Below are positions 51,601-52,806 of a stretch of 64,000 bases of DNA, piece after piece. Source of the stretch: Mya arenaria (lineage: Eukaryota > Mollusca > Bivalvia > Myida > Myidae); NCBI RefSeq assembly GCF_026914265.1, contig NC_069132.1:30250932-30314931 (forward strand), read 5' to 3'. The stretch's first letter is position 1. Each line of letters starts with the position of its first letter. The notes beneath the pieces are model-generated. The model was not told the origin of the DNA. It saw only the letters and a list, made by a program, of their open reading frames with translations, and did not search any database. The translations under genes were made by a program, and so were the position numbers.

Positions 51601-51765
51601 TGCACTTAGATTTGTAGTTGTAATAAAATGTTTATTCAAACACACACCAGGGTATACATGGTCATCAGAGGACTGGGAAGCAGCTGTTTGTGCTAGAATC
51701 TCCAGGTTGCCAGGAACGGAGATTTCTGGCGATGTCACTAGTCTGGAATGACCAGAATGGTCCAT
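12794..51765 (-). CDS. TRERF1-like: ELM2-SANT multi-zinc-finger corepressor, TRERF1/ZNF541/MIDEAS family (23 coding exons)
   Basis: Nuclear scaffold protein of the family that recruits class I histone deacetylases through ELM2-SANT domains. I joined 23 exons by GT-AG sites; all phases agree and the coding length is 5,808 nt (1,935 residues plus stop). Domains: C2H2 fingers at residues 248-268, 276-296, 304-326 and 619-639, glutamine-rich exons at about 650-960, a large Ser/Pro-rich exon at 964-1507, ELM2 at about 1538-1643, SANT at about 1645-1692, and C2H2 fingers at 1806-1828 and 1868-1888. Diagnostic strings are [14 protein letters not shown] (ELM2), [18 protein letters not shown] (SANT) and [13 protein letters not shown] (finger 4). 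Three possible SUMO sites (IKPE, IKQE, VKQE) are visible. It is longer than I recall for the vertebrate paralogues. Start: the ATG at 51765 is the first in the 5'-most exon found, whose frame stays open upstream to a splice acceptor, so further N-terminal residues are possible. A young retrotransposon sits antisense in its last intron but one. The family is secure; which vertebrate paralogue is closest is not. Confidence 0.88.
13271..13449 (-). CDS. ELM2-SANT gene, coding exon 22 (finger 5 end, finger 6 start)
   Basis: The exon opens [15 protein letters not shown], giving the histidines (1824, 1828) of finger 5. It ends FPCKLCG with the cysteines (1868, 1871) of finger 6. The acceptor is TTCCCAG, and the retrotransposon starts only 140 bp upstream of it. 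Confidence 0.92.
13590..14150 (+). repeat. 5' LTR of the Ty3/gypsy element
   Basis: The LTR is 561 bp. It contains a 97-bp direct duplication (13851-13947 and 14019-14115), each copy with a TATAAAAG box (13921-13928 and 14089-14096). The first copy is followed by GTATGA, which looks like a splice donor. Promoter function is inferred from the TATA boxes and position. Confidence 0.93.
13921..13928 (+). promoter_or_regulatory. Candidate TATA box in the 5' LTR (first copy)
   Basis: TATAAAAG lies in the first of the two 97-bp LTR repeats; an identical box is at 14089-14096. Either could direct the genomic RNA start. Confidence 0.45.
14151..15674 (+). other. Long untranslated leader of the retrotransposon
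   Basis: About 1.5 kb separates the 5' LTR from the gag ATG. It contains many stops, an A run at 15008-15025 and no protein motif. Such a leader may carry packaging or translation signals; nothing specific is recognised. Confidence 0.6.
14152..14166 (+). other. Candidate primer binding site
   Basis: TGGTGGCCAGTG begins two bases after the 5' LTR. TGG is the expected complement of a tRNA CCA end. I cannot assign the tRNA. Confidence 0.4.
15675..16805 (+). CDS. gag: Retrotransposon Gag polyprotein
   Basis: Structural protein of the element, 376 residues, from the ATG at 15675 to TAG at 16803-16805. The middle part (about residues 130-270) has the pattern of retrotransposon gag and PNMA-like capsids: [20 protein letters not shown], then a helix-rich stretch with [20 protein letters not shown]. 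The C-terminal third is Gln-rich with a possible coiled coil ([20 protein letters not shown]). I see no CCHC zinc knuckle, the usual RNA-binding motif of gag, so RNA binding may rest on the basic tail ([10 protein letters not shown]). Near the 3' end the frame reads T TTA AAC at 16766-16772, a canonical slippery heptamer; pol lies in the -1 frame. Role assigned from position and pattern; the family call is firm, the fold is inference. Confidence 0.88.
   Translation: MDTTGEITGIQDEELNYFAEQLRKSGRYRVFETSSTPRFDADTTRVLTPTPEKVVRQLRQFDFESAGGARQKLLSFSPNNPFLDDKPKPVVAAVQSSFQPPVTRSDPVFDPFDSLKFTNDRKDSAFKVPKLVEFSGEKPDEFDLWLYDLKCLLRSQVYSTPIILEAIRKSLKGRARLVLLHVGESATVEDIVDELEAVYGNIHSSEKLKEKFYNARQGAGESVAEYSLRLEQILSNITLDSATKDEMLRNRLWAGLRNSELHNMSRYKYETALGFNKFRKELRQMELDMQPKQQIVEPAVQQMNVVESRLLQQMQDMTAQFKLLNTRVSNIEKDFSVIKKGQNQPNTNRNAPASPVNENKPVVGLNKNGPSSKGSR
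16754..20767 (+). CDS. pol: Retrotransposon Pol polyprotein (protease, RT, RNase H, integrase)
   Basis: The frame is open from 16754 (overlapping gag by 52 nt) to the stop at 20765-20767. There is no convincing ATG at its beginning; the first usable near-start is GTG at 16814, so synthesis by frameshift from gag is more likely. Numbering from 16814: aspartic protease with LLDTGS (Asp29); Ty3-type reverse transcriptase with [20 protein letters not shown] and catalytic YLDD at 462-465; RNase H with NIDASS (Asp621); integrase with an HHCC zinc site (H876, H881, C911, C914) and a DD35E triad at D942, D1001 and E1037; and a GPY/F-like module ([20 protein letters not shown]) near the C terminus. 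No chromodomain is seen. All catalytic residues are present and no stop or frameshift interrupts it. It copies the element RNA and inserts the cDNA. Confidence 0.96.
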   Translation, partial: ACGGFKQERTFIEREPIGGPVPIHTAPLIGRPNETTVLLNGTSCSALLDTGSMVTTLSQRFYSSLCPRPTLYSLKDFELDISGANDAKVLYCGYCLIDMTFPSLDIVPVSVPVLIIPDTAYSSSVPMLVGTNVINYVKSSSQLQHMPPVWQDVLSSLTTVNKLSVKAFSKKPIIIRPNETKTVTGLVRGVGDFTDGMTDTDERSQGLSVSPRVVRVNPNTSFSKIPVRICNLSVKTLSIIPKSVICSLHEVDVVRKVDPSEGSIPKTRNADKTLKELGICVPSGTLTHGEQEQARTFLSRWKHLFSTDITDLGCTSLVQHEINLTDSTPFKEPYRRIPPGMFEEVREHLREMLDAGAIRESKSPFSSNVVLVRKKDKSLRFCIDFRRLNSKTIKDAYALPRIDETIDALTGSKYFSKLDLRSGYWQVAMKEADKPKTAFSVGPLGFFECNRMAFGLTNAPATFQRLMERSMGELHLKECLIYLDDIIIFSDSLDSHFRRLESVFQRLESAGLKLKGSKCEFFQREVKYLGHVVSEYGVQTDPEKIEVLRRWKVPSNLKEFRSFLGFAGYYRRFIPQFARLAKPLNDLLVGDKKEKKKSRERQPLEWGEIHQKAFEIIIDRLCSAPVLTYADFSKPFILNIDASSVGLGAVLYQKVDGVEKVVAYASRGLRGGERNYPAHKLEFLSLKWAVVDKFYDYLYGNEFCVRTDNNPLTYAFKSARLDALSHRWLAALSAFNFNIVYRSGKENIDADILSRLPGVSRSEENVMFPDVIKALFDYHLVRVCPIIECLSFSQTAAQTPRDEVDLDTPLADIDWKVEQARDRAISRVAEILKSSSRLTRRQMCLEDESVRKLLRERNMLFFRDGLLYRHGMSNGHPVDQLVVPDVFYDIIFAGLHDEAGHQGKERTLSLIKSRFFWPGLDSFVETRIRLCERCICRKTREKVSAELVSIETTYPLELVCIDFLTLDMSKGGFEKVLVITDHFTRYAQAIPMRNETARSTAKALFEQFIVHYGFPSRLHSDQGRNFESAIIRELCDIAKVEKSRTTPYHPQCNGMAERFNQTLMNMIGTLDDERKQNWKAHLPTLVHAYNATRHESTGMTPYFLMFGRHPRLAIDAFLGIEPDFCSSDRSTFIQGIQERLGFAYKAATREARRQARRHKRRYDTRVREAKVAVGDKVLVRMVGIRGRHKLADRWCRDVYVVISQPNPDIPVFRVRKEFARGPVRTLHRNLILPLSGIPLLAPLRSPDSRDLSGIDVTDDTDCSGNISEAQQALPQSSLSPTAAVANTAVQCDNLPDMTQADVLPSLSTPSPRYVIPQRRTRRTTQRPAWMQSDTWVT
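16766..16813 (+). promoter_or_regulatory. Programmed -1 ribosomal frameshift signal between gag and pol
   Basis: The heptamer TTTAAAC (16766-16772) lies in the gag frame exactly as T TTA AAC. After a 5-nt spacer a stem forms between CGGACCTTC (16778-16786) and GGAGGTCCG (16805-16813). It is extended inside by ATCG with CGAT (16787-16790 with 16800-16803) across one bulged A. The gag stop lies within this structure. Loop bases AAGGG (16792-16796) could pair with CCCTT at 16832-16836 to make a pseudoknot, which is less sure. The pol frame is open from 16754, so a -1 slip reads straight into pol. Confidence 0.8.
20768..21318 (+). other. Untranslated region between pol and the 3' LTR
   Basis: About 0.55 kb follows the pol stop. 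I see no envelope-like frame with signal peptide and membrane anchor. Confidence 0.6.
21319..21331 (+). other. Polypurine tract
   Basis: GAAGGGGGGAGGG lies directly before the 3' LTR, the position and composition expected for the plus-strand primer of reverse transcription. Confidence 0.85.
21332..21892 (+). repeat. 3' LTR of the Ty3/gypsy element
   Basis: The same length as the 5' LTR and the same sequence except A at 21794 in place of G at 14052. The 97-bp internal duplication is at 21593-21689 and 21761-21857. Confidence 0.93.
22058..22171 (-). CDS. ELM2-SANT gene, coding exon 21 (first half of finger 5)
   Basis: Residues 1776-1813 end [10 protein letters not shown], supplying the two cysteines (1806, 1811) of finger 5. 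The donor is TCT|GTAAGT. The following intron holds the LTR retrotransposon, whose 3' end lies 165 bp away. Confidence 0.9.
22716..22844 (-). CDS. ELM2-SANT gene, coding exon 20
   Basis: Residues 1733-1775 are acidic and Ser-rich ([20 protein letters not shown]). The acceptor is CCTATAG. I chose the donor AGG|GTAGGA because it is the only one that keeps phase 0 with exon 21; the frame stays open beyond it. Confidence 0.75.
23268..23841. mobile_element. HINE/pearl-like tandem-repeat element, family 4
   Basis: The left end is ACAAGA, then an imperfect hairpin GCCGCA-A-TGCGAC, then AAACCAGGTTT. The right end is a 22-base perfect palindrome (23816-23837) whose outer arm AAACCTGGTT is the complement of the left subterminal repeat, followed by AATAA. 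Between them are about three and a half units of 142 bp carrying AACAGTGACCTTGACC, in which the second and third units are very similar. It lies in the intron between exons 20 and 19 of the ELM2-SANT gene. Confidence 0.6.
23949..24125 (-). CDS. ELM2-SANT gene, coding exon 19 (SANT, last part)
   Basis: Residues 1674-1732 begin [18 protein letters not shown], the SANT recognition helix. A basic run [18 protein letters not shown] follows, which could contact nucleic acid or inositol phosphate. Both boundaries are phase 0. Confidence 0.92.
24259..25769. mobile_element. HINE/pearl-like tandem-repeat element, family 2, copy a
   Basis: The left end is AACAAGAG, then a perfect 7-bp hairpin (ATGTTTG-T-CAAACAT, 24267-24281), then TATGCCCCCC. 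The right end is GGGGGGCATAA (25758-25768), which also folds on the preceding CCCCTCTTC. About nine tandem units of roughly 150 bp lie between. Each unit has GGTCACTGTGACCTTGACC-like cores and GGTCATCTACTGGTCAGGCC. Confidence 0.75.
25807..26075. mobile_element. HINE/pearl-like element, family 3, truncated copy
   Basis: AACAAGAG is followed by a hairpin (GCTGTCT-CAG-AGACAGC, 25814-25830) and GCACTTGACTATTC. The body matches the start of the element at 40517 (GAAACATGCATGGATCACTG) and stops after ACATGCAAAACCTTAACCAG. No right end is present. Confidence 0.6.
26087..26175 (-). CDS. ELM2-SANT gene, coding exon 18 (SANT, first part)
   Basis: Residues 1644-1673 hold [19 protein letters not shown], with the Trp and acidic pattern of SANT helix 1, and then [10 protein letters not shown] of helix 2. 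The donor is ATGAG|GTGGGT. Confidence 0.92.
26317..26392 (-). CDS. ELM2-SANT gene, coding exon 17 (end of ELM2)
   Basis: Residues 1619-1643 ([20 protein letters not shown] and onward) complete ELM2 and lead to SANT. The donor is CAAG|GTAAGG. Confidence 0.9.
26798..26901 (-). CDS. ELM2-SANT gene, coding exon 16 (ELM2)
   Basis: Residues 1584-1618 contain [10 protein letters not shown] and [14 protein letters not shown], matching the helical C-terminal part of ELM2. The acceptor is GATTTCAG and the donor is ATACAG|GTATGG. Confidence 0.9.
26950..27690. repeat. Minisatellite of ~57-bp units
   Basis: About a dozen units carry the phrases AAGGTCAAGGACTTTACAA and AATCAGATCAGACACTTCAT. It lies in the intron between exons 16 and 15 of the ELM2-SANT gene. 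Confidence 0.85.
27915..27990 (+). other. tRNA-like RNA polymerase III promoter segment (SINE-type)
   Basis: Box A-like TAGCACAGTGG (27927-27937) and box B-like GGTTGGAACC (27970-27979) are 32 bp apart, as in tRNA-derived SINEs. Box B departs from the GGTTCGANTCC consensus. It does not look like a functional tRNA gene. Confidence 0.55.
28057..29881. mobile_element. HINE/pearl-like tandem-repeat element, family 2, copy b
   Basis: The ends match copy a (ACAAGAG, the ATGTTTG hairpin, TATGCCCCCC on the left; GGGGGGCATAA on the right). About eleven tandem units of 145-150 bp lie between. The flanks TTTAATTA and CAATTGTCCTGAG correspond to an uninterrupted sequence at 59387-59409, so the insertion point is visible without an obvious target duplication. 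Confidence 0.8.
29970..30056 (-). CDS. ELM2-SANT gene, coding exon 15 (ELM2)
   Basis: Residues 1555-1583 read [17 protein letters not shown] and onward through the middle of ELM2. The acceptor is CTTACAG and the donor is TGAAG|GTATC. Confidence 0.88.
30294..30343 (-). CDS. ELM2-SANT gene, coding exon 14 (ELM2 start)
   Basis: This 50-nt micro-exon encodes [16 protein letters not shown], the conserved beginning of ELM2 domains (residues 1539-1554). The acceptor is TTTTTTAG and the donor is AACT|GTAAGT. Confidence 0.88.
30912..31002 (-). CDS. ELM2-SANT gene, coding exon 13
   Basis: Residues 1508-1537 form a short acidic linker into ELM2 ([18 protein letters not shown]). The acceptor is CTTTACAG. 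A 75-bp tandem duplication just upstream copies this acceptor and the first exon bases, described separately. Confidence 0.85.
30988..31130. repeat. 75-bp tandem duplication spanning a splice acceptor
   Basis: Positions 30988-31060 and 31063-31130 are near-identical (both with CTTTGTAACACTGGCTGTAA). On the minus strand each copy holds CTTTACAG and the first bases of coding exon 13. Confidence 0.85.
31531..33163 (-). CDS. ELM2-SANT gene, coding exon 12 (large Ser/Gln-rich exon)
   Basis: This 1,633-nt exon encodes residues 964-1507. The first part is Gln/Asn-rich and the later part is Ser/Arg/Pro-rich. [10 protein letters not shown] motif fits the SUMO consensus. A basic patch [10 protein letters not shown] may be a nuclear localisation signal. 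The acceptor is ATTAAAG and the donor is AACTG|GTGAGT. Confidence 0.9.
33342..33499. mobile_element. MITE with 6-bp target duplication, copy 1
   Basis: This 158-bp element starts CAGTCATCGAAATTAG and ends CACCACTG. It is flanked by a perfect CTAAAC duplication (33336-33341 and 33500-33505). The internal phrases GAACAAGCCCGAATTCT and GAATTTGAGCAAGCC recur in the three other copies. Confidence 0.85.
33683..33910 (-). CDS. ELM2-SANT gene, coding exon 11
   Basis: Residues 888-963 start with [13 protein letters not shown] and continue into a Pro/Ser/His-rich stretch (for example [20 protein letters not shown]). The acceptor is CATTTTAG and the donor is CCTCAG|GTGAGC. Confidence 0.85.
34164..35148. 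mobile_element. hAT-like non-autonomous element, copy 1
   Basis: The ends are TAGGGATGCAAACGAAT and the inverted ATTCGTTTGCATCCCTA. A perfect 8-bp duplication ATATAAAT flanks the element (34156-34163 and 35149-35156), the hallmark of hAT elements. Repeated TCGAATATTCGAATATTCG motifs sit near both ends. No transposase is seen. Confidence 0.85.
35541..35755. repeat. Inverted-repeat (foldback) segment
   Basis: The left arm 35541-35572 (CACCCTAGTTTCTAAGCC) is repeated inverted at 35724-35755 (GGCTTAGAAACTAGGGTG). A second shorter foldback follows at 35777-35835. Confidence 0.75.
36086..37990. mobile_element. 1.9-kb DNA transposon with 6-bp target duplication
   Basis: The left end CAGGGGTCGACACTAAC and the inverted right end CAGTGTTCGACACTAAC are flanked by a perfect CAATTT duplication (36080-36085 and 37991-37996). 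The terminal GGGATCCCGA motif recurs at both ends. It contains a tandem array at 36457-36990. Its ends resemble those of the 158-166-bp MITEs. Confidence 0.8.
36457..36990. repeat. Tandem array of 160-173-bp units
   Basis: Three to four units share CCGATCTAATTCTTGAAAA and CAATCCTCACCAAACTTT. A GTAC/CTGT simple repeat lies just before it (36421-36456). Confidence 0.8.
38513..38719 (-). CDS. ELM2-SANT gene, coding exon 10 (Gln-rich)
   Basis: Residues 819-887 begin [11 protein letters not shown] with a further Gln run, consistent with an amphipathic or coiled segment. The donor is TTTAGG|GTAGGC. The end of a Harbinger-like transposon (38438) lies only 75 bp into the downstream intron. Confidence 0.85.
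38973..39305 (-). CDS. ELM2-SANT gene, coding exon 9 (polyglutamine)
   Basis: Residues 708-818 are dominated by Gln and His, encoded by runs of CAG and CAA. The acceptor is ATTGCAG and the donor is ATTCAG|GTCTGT. Repeat-length variation between individuals is likely. The reverse strand shows long Leu-, Ala- and Val-rich open frames that are only shadows of the CAG runs. Confidence 0.85.
40085..40270 (-). CDS. ELM2-SANT gene, coding exon 8
   Basis: Residues 646-707 open with a lysine-rich stretch ([13 protein letters not shown]) that could be part of a nuclear localisation signal. A Ser/Pro/Gly segment and [12 protein letters not shown] follow. The donor is TTAAAA|GTAATG. Confidence 0.8.
40517..41794. 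mobile_element. HINE/pearl-like tandem-repeat element, family 3
   Basis: The left end is AACAAGAG, a degenerate hairpin (GCTGTC with GATAGC) and GCTCGACTATTC (40543-40554). The right end is the exact complement GAATAGTCGAGC (41778-41789) plus TAAAAA, folding on the preceding TTATTC with a TTC loop. About six units of 185 bp carry ACATGCAAAACCTTAACCAG. Confidence 0.75.
42244..42375 (+). pseudogene. Broken N-terminal fragment of a Tigger-type transposase
   Basis: A 43-residue frame reads [20 protein letters not shown] and continues through a helix-turn-helix-like stretch ([14 protein letters not shown]), the start of CENP-B/Tigger DNA-binding domains. It ends in TAA at 42373-42375. The following bases continue the similarity in another register (for example [17 protein letters not shown]), so a small indel or stop broke it. 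The catalytic region is absent. Confidence 0.65.
43018..43123 (-). CDS. ELM2-SANT gene, coding exon 7 (C2H2 finger 4)
   Basis: This exon encodes one finger: C619, C622, H635, H639 in [20 protein letters not shown], followed by HGGYFKK. The LPALNGHMR motif just before an HGG is the family signature that I associate with TRERF1, ZNF541 and MIDEAS. Confidence 0.9.
43361..43707 (-). CDS. ELM2-SANT gene, coding exon 6 (Gln/Pro-rich)
   Basis: Residues 495-609 are rich in Gln, Pro and Ser (for example [19 protein letters not shown]). The acceptor is CTGCAG and the donor is GACAG|GTGAG, leaving phase 2 into the finger 4 exon. Confidence 0.85.
43833..43990. mobile_element. MITE with 6-bp target duplication, copy 2
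   Basis: This 158-bp copy has the same internal phrases as the one at 33342. Its flanks AAAAAT (43827-43832) and ATAAAT (43991-43996) agree at five of six positions. Confidence 0.75.
44886..45501 (-). CDS. ELM2-SANT gene, coding exon 5 (finger 2 end, finger 3)
   Basis: The exon starts by completing finger 2 (H292, H296). Finger 3 follows as C304-X4-C309-X12-H322-X3-H326 with the motif [12 protein letters not shown]. The rest, up to residue 494, is Gln-, Ala- and Ser-rich and holds the possible SUMO sites IKPE and IKQE. The donor is TATAAG|GTATTT. Confidence 0.9.
45557..45646. repeat. (TA)n microsatellite
   Basis: About 90 bp of pure TA lie in the intron between exons 5 and 4. Open frames across it are artefacts. 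Confidence 0.95.
46090..46312 (-). CDS. ELM2-SANT gene, coding exon 4 (C2H2 fingers 1 and 2)
   Basis: The exon follows a basic linker ([11 protein letters not shown]) with finger 1 (C248, C251, H264, H268) and the first part of finger 2 (C276, C279). The linker HSDERKFVC resembles the standard inter-finger linker. The donor CATCT|GTAAGT splits finger 2 inside the leucine codon before its histidines. Confidence 0.9.
46691..46959 (-). CDS. ELM2-SANT gene, coding exon 3 (acidic)
   Basis: Residues 125-214 are acidic and lack a known domain (stretches such as [11 protein letters not shown] and [11 protein letters not shown]). The acceptor is TTTCAG and the donor is TCAG|GTTAAC. An acidic region before a zinc-finger cluster may serve in partner contacts; that is inference. 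Confidence 0.8.
47455..47690. repeat. 60-bp tandem repeat, about four units
   Basis: The unit TACCTGTACTTGTTCATTTA plus CATTCTAATGAATTGTGTG repeats with a 60-bp period. It lies in the intron between exons 3 and 2. Confidence 0.88.
48232..48487 (-). CDS. ELM2-SANT gene, coding exon 2
   Basis: Residues 40-124 form a low-complexity segment with Leu, Ser and Gln (for example [17 protein letters not shown]). The acceptor is TTTTTAG and the donor is TTAGG|GTATAA. The phases match both neighbours (1 in, 2 out). Confidence 0.8.
49355..49520. mobile_element. MITE with 6-bp target duplication, copy 3
   Basis: This 166-bp copy is flanked by a perfect CATAAA duplication (49349-49354 and 49521-49526). 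Its left end has drifted (CTATTATCTAAATAAG). Confidence 0.8.
50247..51405. mobile_element. 1.16-kb DNA transposon with 5-bp target duplication
   Basis: The ends CAGGGTTTCCGCCAG and the inverted CTGGCGGAAACCCTG are perfect over 15 bp. GCTTA flanks both sides (50242-50246 and 51406-51410). It contains a TGACGTCA palindrome at 50572-50579. No transposase is seen. It appears to lie inside another repeat whose ends carry TTTGGTTCGGGTTAC near 50104 and its partner near 51530. Confidence 0.75.
51648..51765 (-). CDS. ELM2-SANT gene, coding exon 1
   Basis: This exon encodes residues 1-39 plus one base, beginning [19 protein letters not shown]. It ends CCT G|GTGTGTG. The exon itself begins at an acceptor after TTTCTAG (high end 51787), so a 5' UTR exon lies further upstream, possibly using the donor-like GC|GTAGGT near 52100. 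Confidence 0.75.
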
Positions 51766-51787
51766 GATCCTTGTGTTACATTGCAAC

Positions 51788-52689
51788 CTAGAAATAAGAA
51801 ATGAATATAATTGCAATATTAGATGCGAACAGATTCTACAAATAACAGAGAAAATGCACAGGATTTAATAACTGTTTAACAACCAAATGCTAAAACCGTA
51901 TAGTTGCCATTTCGTCAACACTTGAATGATTGATTTTTTTTAAACAGAGATATTTAATCACACTTATTTTCTACACTCTATATCACATACTATTCACATG
52001 TCAGAATCAATACTCATATAATTACATTACTTGATAAACAAATGGAAAGTAGAAAAAAATACTGTCAATTAGTAAGTTGACAAAGCAACAGGAAACCTAC
52101 GCATTGTTGGCAGAATTAATTAAACGCATGAATAGAAAAAAATATTAACAATTCACATATTGTATCAGATGATCGAAGAGTTCTCTCACTAGTGTTGTTG
52201 ACTGTGTGCATGGTTGTGTAAATGAAAGTGGGTGGGGTAACGTAATCAACGTAAACATTCGGCTTGTTTGCGACGGTAAAGACCAAAAATGCAATCATAA
52301 ATGACAAAAGCATGTGAATCAAGTATTGAACTAACCAAAGAGTATGTTGTTATAATGGTATCCAATCTAAACAGGGTGCATAATTTGCAAATTTGTGTAG
52401 TTTTGGGCTGCTTGCTTATTTACTGAACCAAATCACACAATATGGCGATTGCACTATATTGTGCAGAAATCGCTGACAGCTTTTCCAAGATTATTGTATA
52501 TTTTTTAACTTTGTGTTAAAAAAATTTGGAAAATATACAAATTATTTAAGATTTCCAAGGTACTATTTAAAATGGCACATTTAATCGTTTCGTGAAACTT
52601 TTGATGGCGGAGTATTATATTTCGTAGAATAAATAGTGCATGATGTCACTTTAAAGTTTACTTCCGTTGCACTGACCTTGCTAGTGAAA
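51788..52689. promoter_or_regulatory. Likely shared upstream region of two divergent genes
   Basis: The ELM2-SANT gene (minus) and the COX8-like gene (plus) start on either side of this stretch of about 0.9 kb. A GATGGCGG motif at about 52602 resembles a YY1 site, and ACTTCCG near 52661 fits an ETS-type site. Both are common in promoters of mitochondrial protein genes. Transcription starts are not known. Confidence 0.4.
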
Positions 52690-52806
52690 ATGTTTGGAGT
52701 CACACGACCAGCGTTGAGTCTTTTAAGACCTGTTGCACAACAAACAAACCTTCTTCAAAAGGCCAACTTTACTTATGGGGTACCCAAAGTACGAATGAAT
52801 AAACAC
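52690..52806 (+). CDS. COX8-like gene, exon 1
   Basis: This exon encodes residues 1-39, ending KVRMNKH at a consensus GTAAGT donor. Confidence 0.7.
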
